Shown here: positions 31,001-36,557 of the stretch, piece after piece
Layout of the letters: the number at the start of each line of letters is the position of its first letter
Numbering within the stretch: the stretch's first letter is position 1
Assembly (NCBI RefSeq): GCF_000875975.1
Contig: NZ_BAWW01000005.1
Span: 186,001 to 250,000 of the forward strand
Length of the DNA: 64,000 nucleotides
Direction of reading: 5' to 3'
From: Parachlamydia acanthamoebae
GTDB taxonomy: Bacteria; Chlamydiota; Chlamydiia; Chlamydiales; Parachlamydiaceae
Made by a program: the position numbers and the translations under genes
The notes under the pieces: model-generated
The model's database searches: none
What the model saw: only the letters and a program-made list of their open reading frames with translations
Told to the model about the DNA's origin: nothing

Positions 31001-31414
31001 GGTAGTATGGGAGAATAGCGCATTATAATTTTTGCTTGTAATGACAAGCTTTGGTGAAATATCCTCTAAAAGCATATTGATACGAGCTTTTGGCCAATTA
31101 GGATCTACAGGAACAAATATCGCACGGGATTTAAAAATAGATAGTGTTGATATGACTAAAAAAGGGCTTTTCTCTAGGCAGATAACGATTCTATCACCCT
31201 TTCCAACATCTCGTTTGTCAATTAAAAAGCGAGCAAAACAATTGCTAAGGTCATTTATTTCCTGAAAAGTTTTTGATTGGCCCGAGTGATGTATTGCTAT
31301 ATTATTTGGAGATTGGGAAACTTGCTTTTCAATTAACAAGTTAATTGTTTCTTCTTCTGGAAAATCGTGGCAGCTGGTAGATGTCAGAATGGATAAATTT
31401 GAAGCTAACTGCAT
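22061..31414 (-). CDS. Non-ribosomal peptide synthetase, A-T-C-A-T-C-A-T-C (starter, Gly, unknown)
   Basis: About 3117 aa, three modules. By eye: A1 (SSGTTGKPKG about residue 180), T1 (GNSIKC, about 577), C1 (HHLIADEWS, 764), A2 (FTSGSTGEPKG, 1224), T2 (GGHSLNA, 1614), C2 (HHVGIDRRS, 1792), A3 (YTSGSTGKPKG, 2247), T3 (GGHSLLA, 2634), C3 (HHIIMDGKS, 2820, at the C-terminus). Since A1 has no condensation domain before it, this protein starts the chain. Codes: A1 IEWEDSRSFK, lacking the Asp235 that holds the amino group of alpha-amino acids; A2 DILQLGMIWK, almost the known glycine code DILQLGLIWK; A3 DAWNMIGIGK, not recognised. The frame is open to 31438, but AGGTG lies 5-6 nt before the ATG at 31414, so I prefer that start, within the end of the methyltransferase gene. 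The A1 substrate is the main unknown. Confidence 0.92.
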   Translation of the reverse strand: MQLASNLSILTSTSCHDFPEEETINLLIEKQVSQSPNNIAIHHSGQSKTFQEINDLSNCFARFLIDKRDVGKGDRIVICLEKSPFLVISTLSIFKSRAIFVPVDPNWPKARINMLLEDISPKLVITSKNYNALFSHTTPIFFVEDIQVNSTSYMPQNLNLEQSRHDLAYLIYSSGTTGKPKGVLGEYLNILARFTWSWKDFPFQFNEVCVFAAALGTIESLWAMFGPLAKGIPLVIPEENDLKDCVSFVKLLNFYKVSRIELVPSYLKLLLFQYPNLLALLPNLNLWDLSGEILDRETAFKFFSSGGFKSNVRLINRMGASEASSFLFHEVLENHLTDQKIPVGKPCPNTTIYILDDNLNPVEKGCIGELCITGPRLVRGYFNDENLTSCKFVKNPFESSYQYSSKLYKTGDLVKLNQEGLVEYVGRKDFQIKIHGFRVNLNEIEDFLKEHSRVLDAIVLPLEEKLSAFVIIDANSKDFEQESLALRKYLIKKLPLFAVPGEFIFLEKFPVSQSGKLDRSALRNELYNPVVPRENYSPPETEIQKKLCLIWEQVLGYNQIGIDDAFIHLDGNSIKCVKILMSVNSLYSVQLKFSEFFVLQTIRKLSELIAERKTLEQYEIIKADLKYSSNTIPLSSGQKQLVFLEEVQAAPGLYNLFSAFEIEGIFKINLFEESLRSVLEEQFFLRAKLVKSKNEYFFEIQPVDKIFPDLGIQSVASRDEINQAALQPFELYKGPLFRTQLFSVNGALFLLFTVHHLIADEWSLQILYKNLSQHYGSLKLLNNCEEKIKNLYSDSIDRAEGDLNFWKKYLKDASSSISLPYDYLRPEKLSYLGNQCRIELPKGLSAKIYSFLQREKGTLFSTMLAAVQVFLHKWTGQNDLNIGIPSTLRSNKEFDEIVGYFVNALPVRSVYKPLQSFKDTYNEYRKLFYELKNNHGVSFDSIVRAISKTNQLNMNPIFQVWFSVEEAEDRVELEFDGILTKRYEIKNPYSKFDLSFLVKSAKGNLSIEIEYSSELFEETTITGLLERLQIFLDHLFSNNSVMLADVKLLQEEEEKEFVGQMTHISSETIKAVETMVKNITKLSSDKIAVIDQNGNYTYSYLNKRSDELAAYFFKSFPLQSVIAVSLSPSIFFIELILGLMKAGMCFLPIDTSIPKVRTNLMIRQSKALALISHTPGEMEECFILTQKAIESSLKSNDHVDFLEIPNSFKAYTIFTSGSTGEPKGVVLTRGNLANALIHLNKTLGVNANSSFLLNTMVSFDIFLLEMLSPLIAGGTVVIPDNKEHKDGEFINELINDFQINYLQATPSNWRLLLESGFTENVGLNLLCGGEKLDQSLANKLVKMGKSFWNMYGPTETTIWSSCKRIQENESISAGIPIGNTSILVLDSFGQIQPPGSIGEIVIGGNSVGEGYLYNPSLSAEKFVCNPFPLSESFVVVYKTGDKGFINKNKEIVCLGREDRQVKIHGHRIELDEIENVIRQCEYVHYAHVSTYIDFGGFQEVIAYIEPNKPLNFTVEALEVKLKDLLLSTLPKYMSPNRLIILEKFPLTPNKKIDFSKLPLPNELLEKKEQSLPPKTEFEKKIAQMWSEVLGQEEISPKDNFFNIGGHSLNAIRLRNLLAEKLNIELPAGILFQYPTIESFQDYIQNKYFKVYLPFSCEYKGELSEEQKGMLFMQKLYPHLPIYNISFPFIVKNMDKGIAKEAFKEMLKKHDSLNSVLEEHSNGTFLKPYNGPLPYKESISVNVEELSFQEASRLFDLTTEPPIRLLQSQIDQNTYLLQYTFHHVGIDRRSFYIFFKELNEFLSTGISKAKQFFQYADYVKWQRSQAWHDKQEAGLNFWKEYLESTTDLLKLPLDKQRPQNPSLKMSICSILLDASISSTVERFATNAKSTPFLVFLSLFFSSLYRHTYQNDIVAGTPVSMRHRREFEDILGCFVNVIPLRMHFNLKTSFLDVFENFKASFPDLLEHAQVPLSHIIRNMNGNNNSTIHPLFQVMFVFEERQNINLKIGNASFIPLACHTNFSAFDLIFIIKEKTSGYGLEIHYAQDLFEEKTVIDLLHRTEFLFNQLIKNPANPICFSCLLKEDEKKKLLLTMNNNSVPYPKKYIHAFFEENVRLQPDAIALVYEDKSITYHMLNVRSNQLAYRLIKKGVTLETFVGICMERSIEQIIALLAVLKAGGCFIPLDPSFPKERIDYIIEETNLELIIDSNFYETEFETIDLEKESNVDFPISERNLAYVIYTSGSTGKPKGVLIEHVGLCNLVGSVTKAENLKIRPGTRILQLASTTFDASIWDWIGALSLGATLIMREKSYLVPGNILADTLNEFKINNFNIPAGALELLPKQEIPSVQVMMVIGDVCSKKTVEYWSEKCLLYNGYGPTECTIGCTMKRMHSHQSHTDIGKALPNIQTYILDSLGELVPEGVIGELHIGGDCLARGYLKDASLTSEQFVIHAFSNDKTNAPRLYKTGDLVRYHHGSIEFIGRADNQYKIRGFRVDTSEIISILSEQPLVEKAMIRLFEKAENQKILYAYVVLNASFGKHKDILHTLKLILKKTLPAFMIPQDVLSIDKIPLTKNGKIDYGKLPLPVSQPQQEFQEEDPILNEITSLFKEVLGSNAISYDSDFFDNGGHSLLAGQLLFQLNERFKVNLLLKDLFDASTARSIGNLIKKHQNQDRLTSHPIKKVLDDTVDLTSAQNRLWILEVLFEQRGVYNVPLAFEVSNALNISALELSLAKVIERHENFRVRIFSEDGSPRQEILHSQYCKLQVQKICLKKGENLREICQKLSAIPFEMENEILIRCFLIDGMDDKILLFVFHHIIMDGKSINIFINDLNEFYNQSAQPLKQSIVYRDYIAFQNHYIAEEKKLELQNFWKNYLDNCVPILELPLDCPRVKQPYRANRHQFMLGKEQTQKIKKLSSQFKMTLNITCLSFFQFFLNKITMQNDVIVGTPFTLRRSEDWNKVMGYFINSLPIRTFFDRIQNFQDLMINVRESVLEVEENKDLQLDQIIKLLEIPRLPHITPLIQVWYVFENQGDYKTLDFMGTTFSHFSVPSLYAKFDLMLIVEERDNELSFIFEYAEELFLKETIEKWSSHFIHLLRDVLDCPSKNLKNYDFELQEMSFLL

Positions 31415-32412
31415 TTTGCACCTATAATTAAAGACCAATTTCCAAAATAGTTGACTACCTCAATTTCACCAAAACCAGCTGTTTTTAGCAGTTCAACAAT
31501 TTCAAGCTTGCTAAATTGCTGCCCCTCTGTCCAATAAAGCATTTTTATGTTATAAGCTGCTGTAAGCTCCGGACCTGTCTTGTCATCGTTAAAAAGCATT
31601 TCATTAAGAATGATGCGACCGCCTTTCTTCAGAGACTCATAACTTTTCTTTGCAAGAAATAGACATTTTTCAGGATTCCAATCGTGAAAAATGTCTGAAT
31701 AAAAGTGGATAGATCCTTCGGGAAAGGGGTCCTCCCACATATTTATGGGATAACCTATAATGCGATCTTCTAACTTATTTTTTTTTAGATTCTCTAAAGC
31801 ATAAATTAAGATTTCTTTGAAATCACATAAAATAGCTTTAATAGGATGGGCTTGGCAAACCGAAATTGCATGTACACCAGATCCACAACCAATATCGATC
31901 AATACATCTTGCTCTGTCGTTTTGAGGTATTGCGGCCATGAATGGGCAGAATTGTAACTTTTACGATGCATGGAATTTGTAAAACTTCTACCATGCTCTT
32001 CTTTTTTATTAGATTCAAATAAATGTTCACCTAAATAAACTTGTGGCTTATTTGTTTTGACAGCCATTTCGATGGCTTTTAAGGTGAATTGATCACTTTG
32101 ATCATTATAGAGATCAAAAACATCCCCGAAATAACTAGGACTATTTTGACTTAAATATAGCCTTCCAATACTACTCAAAGTGTAATATCCATGATTACAG
32201 CTAACAAGATTGAAAGCTCCCGCGGCAGATAAAACGGCTTGTGCTGGTCTCAATTCAATGTTTAGCCGTTGAGCTATTTCTTCAATAGGCAGAGATTCTT
32301 TTTCAAGTAAATGGAATAATCCTATTTTATGGGCTGTTAAAACAGCATAACCGATAAAAATAGATCCTGTAATCTTATGCAACATCTCATCGCTCTCATA
32401 GCTAATAAGCAT
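31405..32412 (-). CDS. SAM-dependent O-methyltransferase (small-molecule type)
   Basis: A 335-aa methyltransferase of the plant-COMT/hydroxyneurosporene type: an N-terminal winged-helix dimerization domain (about residues 10-95; GLFHLLEKESLPIEEIAQRL), then a Rossmann SAM domain with DIGCGSGVHAISV (about 173-185), an acidic stretch, and the catalytic-base region FYSDIFHDWNPEKC (about 235-248). Such enzymes methylate hydroxyls on aromatic or polyketide scaffolds. It is first in the NRPS operon and overlaps the next gene, so it is part of the pathway. A natural partner is the flavin hydroxylase encoded divergently at 33831: hydroxylation, then O-methylation of an aromatic unit. That pairing is inference. 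No N-methyltransferase domain is present in the NRPS proteins. Confidence 0.85.
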   Translation of the reverse strand: MLISYESDEMLHKITGSIFIGYAVLTAHKIGLFHLLEKESLPIEEIAQRLNIELRPAQAVLSAAGAFNLVSCNHGYYTLSSIGRLYLSQNSPSYFGDVFDLYNDQSDQFTLKAIEMAVKTNKPQVYLGEHLFESNKKEEHGRSFTNSMHRKSYNSAHSWPQYLKTTEQDVLIDIGCGSGVHAISVCQAHPIKAILCDFKEILIYALENLKKNKLEDRIIGYPINMWEDPFPEGSIHFYSDIFHDWNPEKCLFLAKKSYESLKKGGRIILNEMLFNDDKTGPELTAAYNIKMLYWTEGQQFSKLEIVELLKTAGFGEIEVVNYFGNWSLIIGAKCS

Positions 32413-32451
32413 CTCAATATCCTTTCAAATTATCTTTGATTCCTATAAATT

Positions 32452-32490
32452 TCTTGACATTATTAGGACGAATGAAAAAATATGTCAAGA
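32452..32490. promoter_or_regulatory. Overlapping divergent promoters built on a 9-bp inverted repeat
   Basis: TCTTGACAT (32452-32460) and ATGTCAAGA (32482-32490) are perfect inverted copies, each holding a consensus -35 box (TTGACA). On the minus strand, TTGACA (32488-32483) is followed after 18 nt by AATAAT (32464-32459), a good -10 for the methyltransferase/NRPS operon. On the plus strand, TTGACA (32454-32459) is followed after 16 nt by AAAAAT (32476-32481), a weaker -10 for the tailoring operon. Each -35 lies on or next to the other promoter's -10, so polymerase could occupy only one at a time. Confidence 0.55.
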
Positions 32491-32519
32491 GATTCATAAA
32501 AATTTAGAGGAATAAATTC

Positions 32520-32825
32520 ATGAAAACAGAAAAAAATATTACCTGTCTTGCGGTTGTTCAAATCATTCCTGATAAAAAAAAACAGCTAATCCAAGCCCTA
32601 AATCAAGTCAAAGCAGAAAGCTTCCAGGTAGCGGGATGCATAGACTATCAGGTTTTGGTGGATGAAAATCAGCCTAATATTCTGCTTATAAGGAGTGTAT
32701 ATAAATCCAAACAACATTTTGACAAGCACTTTGAGACAAACCAAATGCAGTGGTTTATGAAAGAAATTAAGCCTTTAACTTGTATCAAGATTAATCATGA
32801 TTTGTACGAAGAAGCTTTCGTTTAG
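32520..32825 (+). CDS. ABM (antibiotic biosynthesis monooxygenase) domain protein
   Basis: A 101-aa protein of the dimeric alpha+beta ABM/YgiN fold: VVQIIPDKKKQLIQALNQVK near the start, a central GCIDYQVLVDENQPNILLIRSVYKSKQHFDKHFET, and an IKPL end. Family members act as cofactor-less monooxygenases or quinol/peroxide-handling proteins, often on aromatic substrates. AGAGG precedes the ATG. It is the first gene of the plus-strand tailoring operon, next to a SyrP-like hydroxylase and a flavin hydroxylase, which suggests a role in modifying the same product. Small ABM proteins also occur in general metabolism, so the exact reaction is open. Confidence 0.8.
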   Translation: MKTEKNITCLAVVQIIPDKKKQLIQALNQVKAESFQVAGCIDYQVLVDENQPNILLIRSVYKSKQHFDKHFETNQMQWFMKEIKPLTCIKINHDLYEEAFV

Positions 32826-32873
32826 TCTATTAAAATCAAATAAAAATTGCAATGACATCGGATAGGAGGCGAA

Positions 32874-33827
32874 ATGCAAACAAACATGACTTCATCAAAT
32901 TTTGTACATGAAGAATGGAAACGAATTAAAATTTATCACGGCTCAAAATCTACCTGCCTCAAAGAATGGATTAGCGGCATGAAAAGTAGCTTAATTCAGG
33001 AAATGACAAATTCTGGAGGAATCCTATTAAGAGGTTTTCCCTTTGATTCAATGTCGGCCTTCGACGATGCATTAGACCTCATCTATCCAAAAAGATTGAA
33101 TTATATCTATCGCTCAACTCCAAGAAAAGAACTAGGGAAAAAAATTTATACAACAACCGAATACCCTGCGCATAAAACAATTCCTCAGCATAATGAGAAC
33201 TCCTATTCAAATGCCTGGCCTGCATATATTATTTTTTATTGCTCTATTCCTTCGCCTGTAGGAGGAAGAACGCCTTTAACCGATAGCCGAATGATATTGC
33301 AAGAGCTCCCTTCCGATATTATAGAAAAATTTGAACGTTTAAAAGTAATGTACATTAGAAATTACACTTACGGCATAGATTTAAGCTGGCAAGAGGTATT
33401 TCAAACGGATGACAAAAAGCAAGTTGAAAAGTATTGTGACGAAAATCAAATTAAGTACTCCTGGAGCTCAAGCGGACCTGAATTAACAACAAAACAAACT
33501 TGTCAATCCACTTTTAGCCATCCCACAACAAAGGAAAAAGTTTGGTTTAATCAAGCTCATTTATTTCATCCAAGCAATTTAGACGAAAACGAAAGATCTT
33601 CATTAGCAAATATTTTAAAACCACATGAATTTCCCAGAAATGCGGTTTATGGCAATGGAGAAGAAATTGAACCAGAGGTTTTGCAGTTAATTAACAAAGC
33701 TTATAATAAACATCTGTTTTCATTTCAGTGGCAAAAAGGAGACGTTTTATTTTTAGATAATGTTTTAACAACACATGGGAGAGAACCTTTCCAAGGTACC
33801 AGAAAAATTGCTGCTGCCATGGTATAA
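32874..33827 (+). CDS. Fe(II)/2-oxoglutarate-dependent hydroxylase, SyrP/AsnO type
   Basis: A 317-aa TauD-superfamily protein. The iron-binding HxE motif is visible in QHNENSYS (about residues 103-110), the distal His and the 2-oxoglutarate-binding Arg in THGREPF (about 301-307), and GGILLRGF (about 49-56) is the usual N-terminal strand. In SyrP, AsnO and relatives this subfamily hydroxylates the beta carbon of Asp or Asn, either on a carrier protein or free. The NRPS in this cluster has two predicted Asn modules, so beta-hydroxyasparagine is the obvious candidate product. AGGAGG lies just before the ATG. It is followed after 3 nt by the flavin hydroxylase gene. The family is firm; the substrate is inference. 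Confidence 0.87.
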   Translation: MQTNMTSSNFVHEEWKRIKIYHGSKSTCLKEWISGMKSSLIQEMTNSGGILLRGFPFDSMSAFDDALDLIYPKRLNYIYRSTPRKELGKKIYTTTEYPAHKTIPQHNENSYSNAWPAYIIFYCSIPSPVGGRTPLTDSRMILQELPSDIIEKFERLKVMYIRNYTYGIDLSWQEVFQTDDKKQVEKYCDENQIKYSWSSSGPELTTKQTCQSTFSHPTTKEKVWFNQAHLFHPSNLDENERSSLANILKPHEFPRNAVYGNGEEIEPEVLQLINKAYNKHLFSFQWQKGDVLFLDNVLTTHGREPFQGTRKIAAAMV

Positions 33828-33830
33828 AAC

Positions 33831-35192
33831 ATGAAAGATATTCCAAATTTAAATCAAGCCATCATTGTAGGGGGGGGAATTAGTGGCCTTTCCCTCAGTT
33901 TAATTCTTGCTCAACATGGCATTAATGTTACTCTACTAGAAAAAGATTCTGAACACCTCCAGAATCAAGAAGACGAACGCTCAGCAAATTTTACTGTGAC
34001 AAATAGAGGTCTTATCCTGCTAGAAAAATTAGGAATTCGCCAACAAGTTCTTGAAAATAGTATTGAATTAACACACCGGGTTATTCATCATCAAAAACAA
34101 ACTATTTACCAAAAATATGGCTCAGATTCTTTAGATCATCCCAGATCAATTCGAAGGTCAGACCTATTACAAATTCTTAAAAATAAGACTGTAAACGCTA
34201 AGAATTTGGCTGTTCGACACAACTCGTGCGTAACAGATTTAAATAAAAATGATACCACGGTAACGATTAGGCATTCTAACACCTTAGAAACATTGAAAGG
34301 TGACATCATTATTGGCGCCGATGGAGCATTCTCGGTTGTTCGTCGATACATAACACAAGGACATTTAATCGATACTAAAATTCACTATTTTGATTGGGTC
34401 TATAAAAAACTAGTCTTTTCTCCTTCAGAAGCGAAGAGCTTAAATCTTTCTTTAAATGGGCTCCATGTATGGCCTAGGAAAGATGGCATTCTATTTGGTT
34501 TGCCAAATCTTGATGGCAGTGTGGCCTGTATTTTTTGTACGAAATTTAATAAGAATATGGACCTGCAGGGAGAATTTTCCAACAGCTACGTATTAAACAC
34601 TTTTAAAAGCCTTTTTCCTTCTTTTAAAGATTTTTCCTATTTATTGAATTCTTTTAATCAAGCCAAAATTTGTGGATTAATTAACATCGAAATATCAAAA
34701 TTTCATTACAGAGAAAAAGTCGTTTTAGTTGGCGATGCGTGCCACGCTGTTTTTCCATTCTATGGTCAAGGAATGAATGCGGCATTAGAAGATTGCTTAG
34801 CCTTGACAGCATCTTTAAAAAAATACGACTTTTGCCTCCATCCAGATGCATTTATTCATTACAATGAGACTCAAAAAAAAAGTGCCGATGCTTTGCAACA
34901 TTTAAGCACTCAACATTTTTTTGAATTAAGAGATCAAGCAGACACCGCTTGGTATGAAGCTAAAGCCAAAGTTTCAAGAGTACTCGAAAAATTATTTCCC
35001 AATATTTGGAAGAATGAATATAGCCTCATTGTGCGTGGAGAACTCACCTATGATGCGGCCTTAAAAAAGATTAAAAGGCAAAAACTATATAAATGGATTT
35101 TTTTGATAAAATTATTTGAGTATTGCTTAGTTCCTTTGATTTTCTTCAAAAGAAAAAAATTAATACTGGCAGAATTCAGGAGGCAAAAATGA
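33831..35192 (+). CDS. FAD-dependent aromatic hydroxylase, kynurenine 3-monooxygenase-like
   Basis: A 453-aa group A flavoprotein hydroxylase: the dinucleotide fold VGGGISGLSLSLILAQHG (about residues 13-30), an active-site stretch resembling kynurenine 3-monooxygenase (TNRGLILLEKLGI, about 57-69), the DG motif IIGADGAFSVVRR (about 160-172), and the second FAD motif GDACHAVFPFYGQGMNAALEDC (about 302-323, only key residues quoted). A hydrophobic C-terminal segment (LYKWIFLIKLFEYCLVPLIF, about 422-441) is also a feature of membrane-bound kynurenine 3-monooxygenase. It may therefore hydroxylate kynurenine or a related aromatic amino acid to feed the cluster. It lies between the SyrP-like gene (3 nt) and the TPR-like gene (4-nt overlap). 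The substrate is inferred. Confidence 0.83.
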   Translation: MKDIPNLNQAIIVGGGISGLSLSLILAQHGINVTLLEKDSEHLQNQEDERSANFTVTNRGLILLEKLGIRQQVLENSIELTHRVIHHQKQTIYQKYGSDSLDHPRSIRRSDLLQILKNKTVNAKNLAVRHNSCVTDLNKNDTTVTIRHSNTLETLKGDIIIGADGAFSVVRRYITQGHLIDTKIHYFDWVYKKLVFSPSEAKSLNLSLNGLHVWPRKDGILFGLPNLDGSVACIFCTKFNKNMDLQGEFSNSYVLNTFKSLFPSFKDFSYLLNSFNQAKICGLINIEISKFHYREKVVLVGDACHAVFPFYGQGMNAALEDCLALTASLKKYDFCLHPDAFIHYNETQKKSADALQHLSTQHFFELRDQADTAWYEAKAKVSRVLEKLFPNIWKNEYSLIVRGELTYDAALKKIKRQKLYKWIFLIKLFEYCLVPLIFFKRKKLILAEFRRQK

Positions 35193-35968
35193 TTTCTCAT
35201 GAAATGCTTAAAAATGGAATTCATTACTATGATTCTTACAGATACGATGAAGCAATAGCCTTTTTTCTATCTTTGAAGCAATCTGAAACAGACCGACTTA
35301 AAATGGCTATTTTAAATCTCTGGATAGGAAAATGCTATTTTCAAAAAAAAGAAGATCCAGATTATAGTTATTCTTCGAATATCGAAGCCTATGAAATCAA
35401 ATTTCATCAGTTTCATCCAACAAATAGCATCCTATATAAGCCAAAAAGATTATTTCATAAAGCAAAGTTTTTTTTTGATTGTGCAATTTTTTGCAATTCC
35501 AACTGCTCTGAAGCATATTTTTGGAAAGGTTTAATCCTTCAACATAAAGGAAAAATAACTAAAGCTTATACTTGCTTTGCTAAAGCCACACTTTTAGCAC
35601 CCCAAAATAAATTCGCTAAATATAGAAGAACTTGCTCCAAATTATTTGCCACATATAAGGATTTACCTTTCTTAGAAACAAGACCGTTAGGTTCAATTAG
35701 CTTAAAAGAAGCCATTGAATTATGCGCATCAAAAGATGCTTATACGCGCTTTGAAGCATGTCAAAGAATTTTTCAAGAAAAAAAGCATCCTCATCAGTTA
35801 TCCAGCATAAAAAATGCAATAACCCCTTTGGCGGGTAAAAGAACACTCTTTTTCTATTTACCTTTTCAAGGCGATGCGGATCATCGGATAAGAGAAATTT
35901 CTCGGAATATTTTGGAAAGTCTCAAAGAAAAGAATGAAAATAGCTTTTTTAGCCTTCTTACAACTTAA
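35189..35968 (+). CDS. TPR-like helical protein in the tailoring operon
   Basis: About 259 aa of helical repeats. GIHYYDSYRYDEAIAFFLSL (about residues 7-26) and SEAYFWKGLILQHKGKITKA (about 107-126) are recognisable TPR-type helices; the C-terminal part (RIREISRNILESLK) looks HEAT-like. The open frame extends upstream to 35123, but AGGAGG precedes the ATG at 35189, which overlaps the stop of the flavin hydroxylase gene (ATGA), so 35189 is the better start. No signal peptide. Position inside the operon suggests it helps assemble or hold the biosynthetic enzymes, but no known NRPS partner protein of this type comes to mind. Confidence 0.65.
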   Translation: MISHEMLKNGIHYYDSYRYDEAIAFFLSLKQSETDRLKMAILNLWIGKCYFQKKEDPDYSYSSNIEAYEIKFHQFHPTNSILYKPKRLFHKAKFFFDCAIFCNSNCSEAYFWKGLILQHKGKITKAYTCFAKATLLAPQNKFAKYRRTCSKLFATYKDLPFLETRPLGSISLKEAIELCASKDAYTRFEACQRIFQEKKHPHQLSSIKNAITPLAGKRTLFFYLPFQGDADHRIREISRNILESLKEKNENSFFSLLTT

Positions 35969-35981
35969 ATAGGAGAATGAT

Positions 35982-36557
35982 ATGAGCATCAATGAAATGG
36001 ACATAACTTATCAAGTGGTTATGAATAGTGAAGAGCAGTATTCCATATGGCCAACTTATAAAGAAGTGCCCCAAGGTTGGAATAATGTAGGGAAGCAAGG
36101 TACAAAACAAGAATGCCTCGATTTTATTAGTAACACATGGGTTGATATGAGACCACTTTCTGTAAGAAAATGGTTGGAAGAAAATGGAGAAAAAATCGCT
36201 GCACATCGCTTAAAGATAACTGGAGATCTGAACAAAGAAAATAGTACTAAAAAATTTTCAAGCCCTACAGTTGAATTTCTTTGTGAGAGGAAACAAGTCG
36301 TGTGTATTCTTGAAAAATCACCAATTGATTTTCAAAATTCCATTAACAAAGGATTTGTTTATTTTAACTTCCCCAATACTAAAGGCGGAACATCTGTGAG
36401 AGTAAGAATAGATAATGCGGTTGCAGATTCTTCTGATTCTATGCATTTAGAAGGTTCATTCATATTGGATTATGTACATTTAAAATGTATTGCTGAAGTT
36501 TCTCTATCAAATTTAAAAGGCTCTGCATTTTTGCATATTCAAAAAATCAATAACTAA
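35982..36557 (+). CDS. MbtH-like protein with an extra C-terminal domain
   Basis: Residues 1-65 are a clear MbtH-like domain: YQVVMNSEEQYSIWPTYKEV, then PQGWNNVG, CLDFISNTW and DMRPLSVRKWLEENG match the family signature (NxExQxSxWP, PxGW, CL, W(T/V)D(I/M)RPxS). MbtH proteins bind adenylation domains and help them fold and work. Members are usually about 60-80 aa, but this one is 191 aa. Residues 70-191 form an additional, apparently beta-rich soluble domain (VYFNFPNTKGGTSVRVRIDN, FILDYVHLKCIAEVSLS) that I do not recognise. AGGAG precedes the ATG. It is the last gene of the tailoring operon and converges with the phosphopantetheinyl transferase gene (11-nt overlap). It probably serves the A domains of this cluster. 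Confidence 0.85.
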   Translation: MSINEMDITYQVVMNSEEQYSIWPTYKEVPQGWNNVGKQGTKQECLDFISNTWVDMRPLSVRKWLEENGEKIAAHRLKITGDLNKENSTKKFSSPTVEFLCERKQVVCILEKSPIDFQNSINKGFVYFNFPNTKGGTSVRVRIDNAVADSSDSMHLEGSFILDYVHLKCIAEVSLSNLKGSAFLHIQKINN

